Shown here: positions 27,816 through 36,754 of the stretch, piece by piece
Layout of the letters: each line of letters opens with the position of its first letter
Position numbering within the stretch: the stretch's first letter is position 1
Assembly: GCA_029263415.1 (NCBI GenBank)
Contig: JAJCXN010000026.1
Span: forward strand, 215,000-278,999
Source: Acidobacteriota bacterium
GTDB taxonomy: Bacteria; Acidobacteriota; Thermoanaerobaculia; Multivoradales; Multivoraceae
DNA: 64,000 nucleotides
Reading direction: 5' to 3'
The notes under the pieces: generated by a model
Seen by the model: only the letters and a program-made list of their open reading frames with translations
The model's database searches: none
Told to the model about the DNA's origin: nothing
Made by a program: the position numbers and the translations under genes

Positions 27816-28640
27816 ATGACAAGCCCTGATCCAGTCGCCCCGAGTTCCGTCCTGCGCAGCCGAGTGCAAGACGGCGTTCTGAGATTGACTCTTTGTCGTC
27901 CAGAACGCCGCAATGCGCTATCGAGCGCCGCCATGCGTGAGCTTTTGTCAGCGATCGAAGAAGCGGACGCCGACGAAACGATTGGTTGCGTGGTGCTCGA
28001 CGCACAAGGCCCAGTGTTCTCCGCGGGTCACGACCTCAAAGAGCTGATCGCGCTGCGCGGCACCGCAGCCGGCGATAGCGAGATTGCAGCTAACTGTAGC
28101 GAGGTGTTTGAGCTGTGCGCGCAGCTGATGACCGCCATTGTCCGGTCAGGCACACCGACCATCGCAGCTGTCCACGGGCTTGCGACTGCGGCCGGCTGTC
28201 AGTTGGTGGCGAGCTGTGATCTCGCCGTAGCTGCCGATAACGCTGCCTTCGCAACACCGGGCGTCGACATCGGTCTGTTTTGCTCGACGCCGTCGGTGGC
28301 GCTGAGTCGCAACGTGTCGCGCAAGGCAGCAATGGAGATGCTGTTGTTGGGTAGTCGCGTGCCAGCTGATCGAGCTCTTGAACTGGGCTTGGTCAACCGA
28401 GTGGTGCCCACTGAGCAGGTCGACGATGTCGTGCTCGAGATGGCAACCACTATCGCCAGTAAGCCGCGCTCGACGGTGGCCAAAGGCAAAGCTGATTTCT
28501 ATCGACAGCTGGAATCGGGTCTCGAAGCGGCATACGTCGACATGGCGCGCGCCATGGCCGAGGGACTGCTGAGTGAGGATGCCGACGAGGGGATCGGGGC
28601 ATTTGTCGAGAAACGGAAGCCTCAGTGGAATGCCAGGTGA
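27816..28640 (+). CDS. Enoyl-CoA hydratase/isomerase family protein, ECHDC3-like
   Basis: 274 residues with the crotonase fold. The oxyanion-hole region FSAGHDLKEL and the second region AVHGLATAAGCQLVASCDLA are present, then FATPGVDIGLFCSTPSVAL. This closely follows the pattern I recall for the eukaryotic ECHDC3 group. The two Glu residues that catalyse hydration in classical enoyl-CoA hydratase (GGGCE and QPE positions) read Gln and Gly here, so it is probably not a typical hydratase. The native reaction is unknown. The next gene starts inside its last codons (11-nt overlap), but the two products have no obvious functional link. Confidence 0.88.
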   Translation: MTSPDPVAPSSVLRSRVQDGVLRLTLCRPERRNALSSAAMRELLSAIEEADADETIGCVVLDAQGPVFSAGHDLKELIALRGTAAGDSEIAANCSEVFELCAQLMTAIVRSGTPTIAAVHGLATAAGCQLVASCDLAVAADNAAFATPGVDIGLFCSTPSVALSRNVSRKAAMEMLLLGSRVPADRALELGLVNRVVPTEQVDDVVLEMATTIASKPRSTVAKGKADFYRQLESGLEAAYVDMARAMAEGLLSEDADEGIGAFVEKRKPQWNAR

Positions 28641-30972
28641 GTCGGCGGCTCAGCTGACGAGTCGACGGTCCAAGTGGATTCTGATGGCGCTTCTCATCGG
28701 TCGGGCTGTTAGCTCTAGGGCACAGCCTGCACTAATCCTGAGTGCAGGGCTCCTGTTGACGTCGCTCGCTTCGTTTGCCAACCCGCTCGATCACGAACTC
28801 GGTCGCGCAGAAGTGCGGGTCTTCACTGCTCCTTTCTCACTCGCCGACGCCGTTGCCTCAGGTCAAACCGTTGAGGGAACTGCGCTGGTCGGGCGGTTGG
28901 AACAACTTGGCTACCGCCGCGTCCGAGGCCGTAGGCCAAGCGTTGAGGGTGAGTTCTTCTGGGGGAACGAGAGATTCTGGATCTTTCGAAGGGGTCACTT
29001 TCGCACGGCGCGTTGGCAGCCGGCATTGCTGCTCGAGGTCATGGTCGGCTCGAGCGGTCGACTGATTGCGGTCAAGGATGAACGGGGGCGGCAGGTGGCC
29101 GCTGCTCGAGCCGAGTTGGAACCTCTGTTGATCGCGGAGACTCTCAGGCCGGGTCGAGCAGCGCGGCTTCCGGTGGTCTTTGAGCAGTTGCCGGAGGTTG
29201 TCTGGCGCACTGTGGTCGCTTCGGAGGATGCTCGATTCTTCGATCACGGCGGAGTGGATTCACGCTCGTTAGCCCGCGCTGTTCTGGCCAACGCCAGGAA
29301 ACGCGGGGTGGCTCAGGGTGGAAGCACGATCACCCAACAGCTGATCAAGCATCGTGAGCTCACCCCTCGTCGCACGGTCGGCCGCAAGATCTCGGAAGCT
29401 CTGAGAGCACTCGCACTTGAGACCGAGGTGGACAAGAGCGACATCCTCGAGAACTACCTCAACTCGGTCTACTACGGCCATATCGAGGGGGTCGAAATCT
29501 ATGGGCTGGGCGCTGCTGCGCGTGCGTACTTCTCCAAGCAGGCCTCTGAGTTGACGCTCGCGGAATCAGCGTTGCTCGCAGGCCTGATCCAGTCGCCCAA
29601 CCGGTTGTCGCCGGTGCGCAACCCACAGAGTGCGCTCAAGCGTCGACACTATGTTCTCGATCGACTCAGAGAGCTCGGTTGGGCGGAGCCAGCCGACTTG
29701 GAGGCGATTCGGGCAAGGACAACAGTGCGTCTTCGGATCTCCAAGCCCACCGCGATGGCGAGCGCTCATCTGTTGGCTGCAATCCGCTTTGAAGGAGGTG
29801 ACCTGGTCGAGCGCAAACTAGAACGAGGCCGAGGCCTGGTGGTGGAGACTCATCTCGATCCGTGGCTGCAACAGATCGCTGCGGAGCAGCTTCAACGTGC
29901 TCCGAGCCGAGCCAAGAATCGGAACCTCGAAGGCGCCTTCGTTGCTGGCAATGTTCGAAGTGGTGAAATCGTTGCCTACGTCGGGTCGACGCAAACGAGT
30001 CGGCAAGGAGAGCTGGATCGGGCGCGTCGAGCGTTGCGTCAACCCGGATCCACCGTCAAACCGCTGGTTGTGCTCGAAGCACTCGAGCGTTGTGGGCGCA
30101 ACGATCCGTTGACGCTCGCGACGTTGGTCGCTGACGAGCCACTGACAATCGAACTCGCGAGCGGACCATGGAGTCCTCGCAACTCGGACCTCAGGTCTCG
30201 TGGTGTTGTGGATGTTCGCCGCACATTGATGGAGTCCCTAAACCAGCCGACCGTTCGGTTAGCCCGACACTGCGGGTTTCAAGCGACTGCCGATCGTTTC
30301 GCAGAACTAGGCCTAGCCAGCAGCGACCCTGAGCAGCCCGCGTTTGTGCTGGGGGCAGTGGAGGTCTCGCCGCGCCAACTGTTGAGTGTTTACGCGCGCC
30401 TGGCAGGCGTCAAGCGGCCAAAGGATCCGCGCGCCCTCATTGCGAAGGTTCTTGCTCCTGACGGTGCGGTCGAGTTTGACAGTCGCGATCGTCGCTCACG
30501 GCTTCGGCGTGTGCCTTCGACCAGTCTGCGGTTCTTGATTCGCGATGCTCTTGAGGGTGCCGCCAGCTCCGCCGGGATCGGGGTCAACGGTGCATGGGGC
30601 AAGACCGGGACGTCATCCGATCGTCGTGACGCGTGGTTCGCTGGCGGATTCGGTGATTTCGTGGCAGTGGTGTGGCTCGGTACGGACGACGGACACAACG
30701 GCGCGCTCACCGGCGCGCTGAGCGGTGCTCGCAACGCAGCCCCGATCTTTGGTGCCTGGATGGATGCCGCTAGCGCTCAGGCTGGAGCCGCGAGCACGGG
30801 CACAGATCGAGAGGCCCAGCGCGGATTGGTGCGTCGCACGATCGACGCTGAAACCGGTTTGGTGCTCAAGCAGCCTCGTGCAGGATCGCGCCAGGAGTGG
30901 TTCGTCAAAGGAAGTGTGCCACCCAAGCGAAGATGGTGGCGTCCAGGGGCAACCGCGCCGGTGATTCAGTAG
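28630..30972 (+). CDS. Class A penicillin-binding protein (PBP1B-like), bifunctional
   Basis: 780 residues. It starts at ATG 28630, which overlaps the previous gene; the cationic RRSK before the hydrophobic anchor (about residues 16-45) supports this start. A UB2H/PBP1B-like regulatory region lies at about 65-160. The GT51 glycosyltransferase spans about 180-350 (ASEDARFFDHGGVD, GGSTITQQLIKH, LENYLNSVYYG). The transpeptidase has all three active-site motifs: PGSTVKPL (SxxK), ESLNQPT (SxN) and WGKTGTSSDRRDAWFAG (KTG). It polymerises and cross-links peptidoglycan at the cytoplasmic membrane. It is complete and apparently functional. Confidence 0.94.
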   Translation: MPGESAAQLTSRRSKWILMALLIGRAVSSRAQPALILSAGLLLTSLASFANPLDHELGRAEVRVFTAPFSLADAVASGQTVEGTALVGRLEQLGYRRVRGRRPSVEGEFFWGNERFWIFRRGHFRTARWQPALLLEVMVGSSGRLIAVKDERGRQVAAARAELEPLLIAETLRPGRAARLPVVFEQLPEVVWRTVVASEDARFFDHGGVDSRSLARAVLANARKRGVAQGGSTITQQLIKHRELTPRRTVGRKISEALRALALETEVDKSDILENYLNSVYYGHIEGVEIYGLGAAARAYFSKQASELTLAESALLAGLIQSPNRLSPVRNPQSALKRRHYVLDRLRELGWAEPADLEAIRARTTVRLRISKPTAMASAHLLAAIRFEGGDLVERKLERGRGLVVETHLDPWLQQIAAEQLQRAPSRAKNRNLEGAFVAGNVRSGEIVAYVGSTQTSRQGELDRARRALRQPGSTVKPLVVLEALERCGRNDPLTLATLVADEPLTIELASGPWSPRNSDLRSRGVVDVRRTLMESLNQPTVRLARHCGFQATADRFAELGLASSDPEQPAFVLGAVEVSPRQLLSVYARLAGVKRPKDPRALIAKVLAPDGAVEFDSRDRRSRLRRVPSTSLRFLIRDALEGAASSAGIGVNGAWGKTGTSSDRRDAWFAGGFGDFVAVVWLGTDDGHNGALTGALSGARNAAPIFGAWMDAASAQAGAASTGTDREAQRGLVRRTIDAETGLVLKQPRAGSRQEWFVKGSVPPKRRWWRPGATAPVIQ

Positions 30973-31028
30973 AACGGAGTGGTTTTTGGTGCAGCACTCG
31001 CAGTTAGGGACCGCTGGCCCGCTCTTCT

Positions 31029-31102
31029 TCTGGGCCCCACGGGTCTGGCCCCACGGGTTCTGGAGCTAAGGGTTCTGGACCTAAGGGATCTGGGCCTTAC
31101 GG
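31029..31102. repeat. Five imperfect 15-bp tandem repeats
   Basis: Units at 31029-31043, 31044-31057, 31058-31072, 31073-31087 and 31088-31102 follow the pattern WTCTGGNNCNNANGGG-like (for example TTCTGGACCTAAGGG). They fill most of the space between the convergent PBP and flavin-reductase genes and overlap the latter's stop codon. They could be a variable-number repeat or a degenerate transcription-end region. Confidence 0.75.
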
Positions 31103-31603
31103 CTGCTCAGTCTCCGGGCTGGCGGACTGTGCGAGCCGCTCGTACTGACCGCCGAAGAACAACAACGGTCGTGCCTCGGGCAAGAGGAGCTCGCCATGCT
31201 CGACCCGGCCCACGAAGATGGTGTGATCGCCGCCGTCGAACTCTGCGTGCTTGGTGCACTCAAAGTATCCGAGGCAACCATCGAGTAAGGGTAGCCCCAT
31301 CTGCCCAACTCGACAGCCGATCTTGCCGAGATCATGAGTCGGATCATCGCTGCGTGCAAAGTGGTTGGACAGGTGCTCTTGATCCTCCGTTAGCAGATTG
31401 ACTGCGAACCGTTCACTAGCAAGGAGCTGCTCGTGACAGCGCGATTCTCGTCCTACGCAAACCAGCAGTAGGAGGGGATCCAGGGAGACTGACGAGATCG
31501 CATTGGCGGTCATGCCGTGCACTAGTCCATCGACTTCGGTGGTGATAACGGTGACACCGGTTGCGAAACGACCGATAAGGTCGCGAAACTGTCGAGGATC
31601 CAT
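31097..31603 (-). CDS. Flavin reductase-like FMN-binding domain protein
   Basis: 168 residues from ATG 31603 (MDPRQFRDLIGRFATGVTVI); a TTG at 31645 is a weaker alternative. The FMN-binding split-barrel signatures GRFATGVTVITTE, GMTANAISSVSLDPLLLLVC and CHEQLLASERFAVNLL are typical of the DIM6/NTAB-HpaC flavin reductase group. GRVEHGELL and PLLFFGGQYERL complete the fold. It probably reduces FMN or FAD with NAD(P)H for a partner monooxygenase. No oxygenase partner is adjacent; the flavoprotein at 46.7 kb is a distant possibility. It is divergent from the Nudix gene, with about 105 bp shared promoter space. Confidence 0.9.
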   Translation of the reverse strand: MDPRQFRDLIGRFATGVTVITTEVDGLVHGMTANAISSVSLDPLLLLVCVGRESRCHEQLLASERFAVNLLTEDQEHLSNHFARSDDPTHDLGKIGCRVGQMGLPLLDGCLGYFECTKHAEFDGGDHTIFVGRVEHGELLLPEARPLLFFGGQYERLAQSASPETEQP

Positions 31604-31707
31604 ATATGGGTGTTCGCTGCGAGTTAGTGCCCAAATTGAAGGCAATTGAAGAAGAGATCAAGACCGACTTTAGGTGTGGACCTTAACCGAATCGGGAGCA
31701 GCGTGTG

Positions 31708-32388
31708 ATGGGAATCGGTAGACACGAAACTGTACATGACCTACACCTTGATGATGTACGTCGGGCGTGGCGCGCCCAGGGGTTGGGAGCTGTCGAGCGC
31801 GTCGATGACTCGTTACAGCAGGTGCGGAAACAAGCATCCGTTGCCATGATCCTGCGCCAGCGTAGCGGGTTGGAAGTCCTGCTGATCGAGCGAGCTGCCC
31901 GATCGGGTGATCCGTGGTCGGGACAAGTAGCGATGCCAGGCGGGCGGCGTGACGCCACAGATGAAGACCTGGTCACCACCGCTATCCGTGAGACGTCTGA
32001 GGAGGTGGGGGTAGTGATCGATCGCTCCCAGCGATTCGGCGGGCTCAGCCCAATGCAGGGTCATCGGCGGATTGCAACAATGGAGATTTCTGCTGAACTC
32101 TTTGCTGCTGAACCCGAAACAGAGGTGGGAGAGGTTCAGCAGTCCGAGGTGGCCGGTTCGTTCTGGGTTCGACTGGATCACTTGGTCGAGGCCGCCAACG
32201 CAGTGCACTACATCTTTGGCGACGGTGATTCGAGCTTTCCGGGAATACTGCTTCCAGACGGTCGCAACGTGCTCTGGGGTCTCACACACCGGTTCATCGA
32301 CCGCATGCTCGACCCACTTGGCCATGCGCTAGCAAGGCCTGATCCAGTAAGCCCCACACTGAGATCTGAGCGAACACCATCGCCATAG
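31708..32388 (+). CDS. Nudix hydrolase (CoA pyrophosphatase-like)
   Basis: 226 residues from ATG 31708 (GGGAG 9 nt upstream; an adjacent GTG at 31705 is also possible). The Nudix box reads GGRRDATDEDLVTTAIRETS then EEVGV, fitting Gx5Ex7REUxEExGU with E-T-S-E-E in the metal-binding helix. Preceding it is SGQVAMPGGR, similar to the UPF0035/CoA-type signature (SGQ-x-x-FPGG), so a CoA-diphosphatase of the NUDT7/NUDT8 type is likely. It cleaves nucleoside-diphosphate-X substrates using Mg. The substrate is inferred. There is no operon partner. Confidence 0.88.
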   Translation: MGIGRHETVHDLHLDDVRRAWRAQGLGAVERVDDSLQQVRKQASVAMILRQRSGLEVLLIERAARSGDPWSGQVAMPGGRRDATDEDLVTTAIRETSEEVGVVIDRSQRFGGLSPMQGHRRIATMEISAELFAAEPETEVGEVQQSEVAGSFWVRLDHLVEAANAVHYIFGDGDSSFPGILLPDGRNVLWGLTHRFIDRMLDPLGHALARPDPVSPTLRSERTPSP

Positions 32389-32459
32389 CCGCGGTCGGTC
32401 CGTTCGGTGGTGCCCACTAAGGGCCGGGCGCGAACGTTCTGGCCCCCGAAGGTAGCGCT

Positions 32460-33482
32460 CTAGTCCGCGAGCACCGCCGATATCGCTTGGCACATCTGAG
32501 CGCAGGTGGCTTTTCCGCCCAAGTCGGGTGTGAGATGTTGTGCCCCAGTTAGGGTCGTCCCGATGGCATTGCCGATGCGATCAGCAACAGTGTGTTCATC
32601 GAAGTGTCGTAGCAGAGCAAGACCAGCAGACAACACCGGCAGCGGGTTGGCATGGTCCAAGCTCGCTTGCTTGTCGCCGTGAATTGCCTCGAAGACTCGC
32701 GAGTCATCACCGATGTTGATGGCATGGGCATTGGAGATTCCGCCAGCCAGACCGCTGCCAAGGCTCGACAAGATGTCTCCGTAGAGGTTGCCCGTGAGCA
32801 CGACGTCGAATCGGTAGGGATCAAGAACAAGTTGCATGCACGCGGCGTCGACGATCCGGTCCTCATGCTCGATCTTAGGGAATTCGGCCGCAACGGCGCT
32901 GACGGTTTCTCGAAACAGGCCGTCCGACCGCTTCATGATGTTGGCCTTGTGGATGAAGGTCACCTTCTGGCGATTGTGCTTGGCGGCCATGTTAAAGGTG
33001 TAGCGCGCAATGCGCTCGCAAGCAGCTTGGGTGACCACCTTGATGCTCTGCACGACGCCCGGGACTACCTCGTGCTCGATGCCTTTGTAGATGTCTTCAG
33101 TGTTCTCACGGACCAGCAGCAAATCCAGGTCCGGGTAACGCGTTGGCAGCCCTGGTTGAGAGCGGATCGGTCTGACTCCGGCGTAGAGGTCAAGCACCTG
33201 CCGCAAAGCCACATTGGGGCTGATGGCGGTGTTGCCGATGCTGTGCCACTGCGCGCCACGGGTGTCGCCCACAATCTTGGTCTTCAAAGCGATACCGTGC
33301 TTGCTGACTTGCGCGGCTGCCTTCTCCAAGTAGTCCTCGGGCGTCTCCGCTCCACAGACAGATACGTCAACACGATGAAAATCAAAGCGCGCACCGGCCG
33401 CGTCCAGTAGCCCCAAGACGGGGTCAATCGCGTGCGCTCCAGCGCCGCCGCCAACGATCAGGGCCACCGAGCGGGTTTCCAC
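32460..33482 (-). CDS. Isocitrate/isopropylmalate dehydrogenase family protein, possible non-catalytic subunit
   Basis: 340 residues, homologous across its length to the adjacent isocitrate dehydrogenase. The substrate-side motifs LRQVLDLYAGVRPI, RENTEDIYKG and FIHKANIMK (Tyr and Lys) remain. The N-terminal loop that should read GDGIGPE is VGGGAGAHAID; the metal-binding pair in NLYGDILSD is NLYGDILSSL (second Asp replaced by Ser); and the nucleotide loop HGSAPDIAGK reads HGDKQASLDHANP. This pattern recalls the regulatory beta/gamma subunits of mitochondrial IDH3. It overlaps the upstream paralogue by 1 nt, so they are co-translated. I infer a regulatory partner subunit; a dehydrogenase with changed substrate or cofactor is the alternative. 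Confidence 0.8.
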   Translation of the reverse strand: METRSVALIVGGGAGAHAIDPVLGLLDAAGARFDFHRVDVSVCGAETPEDYLEKAAAQVSKHGIALKTKIVGDTRGAQWHSIGNTAISPNVALRQVLDLYAGVRPIRSQPGLPTRYPDLDLLLVRENTEDIYKGIEHEVVPGVVQSIKVVTQAACERIARYTFNMAAKHNRQKVTFIHKANIMKRSDGLFRETVSAVAAEFPKIEHEDRIVDAACMQLVLDPYRFDVVLTGNLYGDILSSLGSGLAGGISNAHAINIGDDSRVFEAIHGDKQASLDHANPLPVLSAGLALLRHFDEHTVADRIGNAIGTTLTGAQHLTPDLGGKATCAQMCQAISAVLAD

Positions 33483-34507
33483 TAGTTCGCCTCCATGTTC
33501 AAGTCGATGAGCCGAAGCAGTTCGTCGGTGAGTTCTTTGGTACTGGCGGTGCCGCCCAGGTCTCGAGTTAAGACCTTGGTTTCCAGTAAGAGCTGTTTCA
33601 CCGCGCTGCGAACAGCAGTGGCTGCAGTGGCCTCACCAATGTGGCGCAGCATGAGCTCCGCAGACAGGATGATGGCGATGGGGTTGGCAACCCCCATACC
33701 AGCGATGTCTGGTGCGGTACCGTGCACTGCTTCGAAAACCGCGTGACCATTGCCGACGTTAGCGCCCGGGACCAGCCCCAATCCGCCGACCAAGCCCGCG
33801 CACAGATCAGACATGACGTCACCATCTAGGTTGCCCATCACCAGCATGTCGAACCGTGTCGGATCGCGCACCAGTTCCATCGCTAAGGTGTCGAGCTGCA
33901 TGGTCTCCACCTCCAAGAAGGGGTAGTCCTCGGCGACATCCGCTGCGCATTCGAGAAACAGGCCGTCGCTCAGCGGTGTCACAGACGACTTGTGAACGAT
34001 GGTCAACTTTTTGCGACCGTTGTTGCGGGCGTGTTCGAAGGAGAAGCGCATGATGCGTTCAGATGCCTCCTTGGTGACGATCTTGAGCGCCTCGATCACG
34101 CCCGGCACGACTTCGTGTTCGCGGCCTGTGTAGAGGCCTTCGGTGTTCTCTCGAATGACCACAAGATCGACTGCCTCGTAGCGGGTGACTGCGGGACCGG
34201 GCAGTGTTTCGACCGGGCGCACACAGGCATAAAGGTCCATTTCCTGTCGCAGCGTGACGTTGACCGATCGCCAACCTTTGCCAACTGGCGTTTGCAGCGG
34301 ACCCTTGATGGCAATTCGATTACGCCTGAGGGAGTCGAGCGCGGCGTTGGGTAGGGGAGTTAGTCCGGCTGCGACCGCGGTGCTGCCAGCGAGCACCGGT
34401 TCCCAGTCAATGGTGCCGTTGGTGACGTGATCGACGATCCGCACCATGGCGGCCGTGACCTCAGGGCCGATCCCGTCGCCGGTAAAAAGAGTGACTGCGT
34501 ATCTCAT
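33482..34507 (-). CDS. Isocitrate dehydrogenase (NAD-dependent, IDH3-like), catalytic type
   Basis: 341 residues. All expected motifs are present: TGDGIGPEV at the N-terminus, NVTLRQEMDLYACVRPV, RENTEGLYTGREHE (catalytic Tyr), IVHKSS (catalytic Lys), NLDGDVMSDLCAGLVGGLG (metal Asp pair) and HGTAPDIAGMGVANP (adenine-binding loop). It oxidises isocitrate to 2-oxoglutarate, feeding the sucAB-lpdA complex encoded at 17-23 kb; an isopropylmalate or homoisocitrate dehydrogenase specificity cannot be excluded by eye. It is downstream of a ThDP enzyme and directly coupled to a diverged paralogue. Confidence 0.88.
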   Translation of the reverse strand: MRYAVTLFTGDGIGPEVTAAMVRIVDHVTNGTIDWEPVLAGSTAVAAGLTPLPNAALDSLRRNRIAIKGPLQTPVGKGWRSVNVTLRQEMDLYACVRPVETLPGPAVTRYEAVDLVVIRENTEGLYTGREHEVVPGVIEALKIVTKEASERIMRFSFEHARNNGRKKLTIVHKSSVTPLSDGLFLECAADVAEDYPFLEVETMQLDTLAMELVRDPTRFDMLVMGNLDGDVMSDLCAGLVGGLGLVPGANVGNGHAVFEAVHGTAPDIAGMGVANPIAIILSAELMLRHIGEATAATAVRSAVKQLLLETKVLTRDLGGTASTKELTDELLRLIDLNMEAN

Positions 34508-34549
34508 CGAGTTAGGAGTACCTAGGGAAAGAGTAGTGCGATTGAGGTT

Positions 34550-36148
34550 CTAGGGGCCAGCGCCGGGAGCGTCTGCACTCATCTGGACCGCGATTAGATG
34601 GGGACCATGTTCTTGGCAGGCGCGCTCGAGCGCAACGCCGAACTCAGGAGCGGTATGCACACGCGTGCTAGATAGACCGTAGCCCTTGGCCAGCGAAACC
34701 CAGTCGATGGGTGGGCCGTCGAGCTGGGTAAGGCCAAGGCTCTGAGCGCCAGGGTCTTCGACACCACTGCGCGTCAGTTCGACCTGAAGGATTCGGTATA
34801 GGTCGTTGACGAACACGATCACCACCACGTTGGCGTTCTCGCGCGCCAAGGACCACAGGCCTTGATTCGTGTAGAGCCCGCTGCCGTCGCCTTCGAGCAC
34901 CACGACCTTACGATCCGGGCAAGCGATTGAAGCGCCGAGGCCGCTGGGGATGCCCCAGCCAATAGCGCCGCCGGTAAGGTTGAGATAGCTGTGAGATCGA
35001 GCTGCCGAAGTGGCCGGGTAGAAGCCACCAGCGGAGGTCACGCCTTCGTCGACGACGATCGCGTTCTCCGGAAGATGAGCGGCGATGGTCTGAGCGATCG
35101 AGGAGGGAGTGAGGCCGCCCTCTGGGATGCCAGGCAAAACGAGCTCGCGGGCTCCAGGCAGCTCGTGGGCGTCCAGCGCCTGCGCCAGATCTTCGAGCGC
35201 GTTCGCCACGTCATCAGTCGGGGTGGCGAGCTCGGTGAGCACGGTGTCGGCCGGGAGCAACCGAGCGGGTAGATGTTCATAGCCGAAGAAGGACACTGGC
35301 TCAAGTGATCCCGCGAGGATCAGCGTGGTGGTGCCTTTCAAGAATTCCTGGACTTGTTCTGGGAAATAGGGAAGGCGCAGAAGAGCTGGATACTGAGGTC
35401 CGCGCTCCATTCGGCCAGCAAACGTCTCGCACACTAACTTGACCCCGGTCTTCGCGGCGATCTTGCTGGCTGCCAAGAGACCGCGCTGTCTCAGGCCGTG
35501 ACCACCCAACAAGATTGTGGTGCTCTCGGCGTTGCCGCTTTCAACCGCGATGCGCAGCAAGGTTGCGATGTCTTCGATGTGCCCGGCGCTCACGCCGTGT
35601 GACGCCGCCTTAGGCAGAGTCTCAACTGTTGATGGTGCTTCGTTCCACTGGACGTCGGCGGGCACCACGAGCGTGGCGATCTGGCCAGGACCTTCGGTGT
35701 GGCTCGCCATTGCCGCCGAGATCGCGGCGGCCGTATCGAAACTGATGTGATCGCTCGACGCGCAGGTGCGTTGCCAAGCTGACATGGGTGCTGCAAGTAC
35801 CTCGACGTCTGAGGTGAGGGGAGCGTCAAAGTTTCGTTGCCAAGTCGCTTGATGGCCGATCACGTTGACGATCGGAGTGCGAGCCCGGCGCGCGTTGTGC
35901 AGGTTGGCAATGCCGTTGGCGAAGCCCGGTCCCAAGTGGAGCAGAGTTAGAGCCGGTTTGTCGCTCATTCGACCGTAGCCGTCGGCGGCTCCGGTCACCA
36001 CGCCCTCGAACAAGCCTAGGACGCCGCGCATGCCACTGACTGTGTCGAGCGCCGCGACGACATGCATCTCGGTCGTTCCTGGATTGGCAAAGCAGACTTC
36101 AACGTCGGCATCTACCGCCGTCTGGATAAGGCTCTCAGCTCCATTCAT
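34550..36148 (-). CDS. Thiamine-diphosphate-dependent enzyme, acetolactate synthase-like
   Basis: 532 residues from ATG 36148 (GAGGAG about 10 nt upstream). The N-terminal Pyr domain has FANPGTTEMHVVAALD with the ThDP-activating Glu and GAADGYGRMS. The C-terminal PP domain has the GDGSG...N metal-ThDP motif (LEGDGSGLYTNQGLWSLA, then FVNDLYRILQVEL). The order Pyr - central - PP matches acetolactate synthase and benzoylformate decarboxylase. It lacks a small regulatory subunit nearby, so a biosynthetic AHAS role is doubtful; 2-oxo-acid decarboxylation or carboligation is more likely. It lies between an Lrp-type regulator gene and the two isocitrate-dehydrogenase genes, all on the minus strand, which suggests amino-acid or 2-oxo-acid metabolism. 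Confidence 0.88.
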   Translation of the reverse strand: MNGAESLIQTAVDADVEVCFANPGTTEMHVVAALDTVSGMRGVLGLFEGVVTGAADGYGRMSDKPALTLLHLGPGFANGIANLHNARRARTPIVNVIGHQATWQRNFDAPLTSDVEVLAAPMSAWQRTCASSDHISFDTAAAISAAMASHTEGPGQIATLVVPADVQWNEAPSTVETLPKAASHGVSAGHIEDIATLLRIAVESGNAESTTILLGGHGLRQRGLLAASKIAAKTGVKLVCETFAGRMERGPQYPALLRLPYFPEQVQEFLKGTTTLILAGSLEPVSFFGYEHLPARLLPADTVLTELATPTDDVANALEDLAQALDAHELPGARELVLPGIPEGGLTPSSIAQTIAAHLPENAIVVDEGVTSAGGFYPATSAARSHSYLNLTGGAIGWGIPSGLGASIACPDRKVVVLEGDGSGLYTNQGLWSLARENANVVVIVFVNDLYRILQVELTRSGVEDPGAQSLGLTQLDGPPIDWVSLAKGYGLSSTRVHTAPEFGVALERACQEHGPHLIAVQMSADAPGAGP

Positions 36149-36268
36149 TCTCTGATGCTCCTCGTCAATCAACAGGCAGTACCGCCGCGAAAATGGTCGG
36201 GCGAAGGTATCACGGGCGCCACGCCGTTCTAGGCGCCTTAAGTCTCCCACGCACGGCTCAGACGCCAA

Positions 36269-36754
36269 CTACGAGCGCGAAGGCTCCGAGTCTGCATCGA
36301 GCGGTAGCTCGGTCGAATTCTTGATCTCGTTGAGCACAATCGATGATCGGATCTTGTCGACTCCAATCACGGCGGTCAGTTTCTCGACTAGGAATCTCTC
36401 GAGGTCGCGGTGGTTGCGCGCGACAACCTTTAGCAGGTAGTCGAACTCGCCAGTCAAGAGATGGCATTCGAGAATCTCGTCCATCGCCCGGATGGCACGG
36501 CGAAAGCCAGTCACAGCCTCCGGCTGGTGATGGGCGAGGCCGACCTGCACAAAACACAATAGATCGAGTTCGATCGCTTCGCGCCGGAGCAACGCAACCT
36601 GTCGATCGATGACGCCTCGATCGTGCAGCTTGCGCAATCGCTTCTGTAGGCCGGGTGAAGAGATCCCGAGGCGGCGGGCGAGCTCCGCAACCGAGACACT
36701 GGCGTCACGCTGCAAGTTTTTGAGAATGGTCAAATCACGATGATCGAGTTTCAT
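36269..36754 (-). CDS. Lrp/AsnC family transcriptional regulator
   Basis: 161 residues from ATG 36754; the frame is open to 37093 but the domain starts at MKLDHRDLTILKNLQRDASV. Residues 3-60 are a winged helix-turn-helix (VAELARRLGISSPGLQKRLR). Residues 70-150 form the RAM/AsnC ligand-binding domain (ILECHLLTGEFDYLLKVVAR). It is expected to bind an amino acid and control its neighbours. It is divergent from the aminotransferase-HPPD-HGD-PAH cluster and upstream of the ThDP/IDH genes, so it is the likely regulator of phenylalanine/tyrosine degradation. The about 290-bp divergent region includes GCGAG/CTCGC half-sites (36861-36865, 36886-36890) that could be its operator. Confidence 0.92.
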   Translation of the reverse strand: MKLDHRDLTILKNLQRDASVSVAELARRLGISSPGLQKRLRKLHDRGVIDRQVALLRREAIELDLLCFVQVGLAHHQPEAVTGFRRAIRAMDEILECHLLTGEFDYLLKVVARNHRDLERFLVEKLTAVIGVDKIRSSIVLNEIKNSTELPLDADSEPSRS

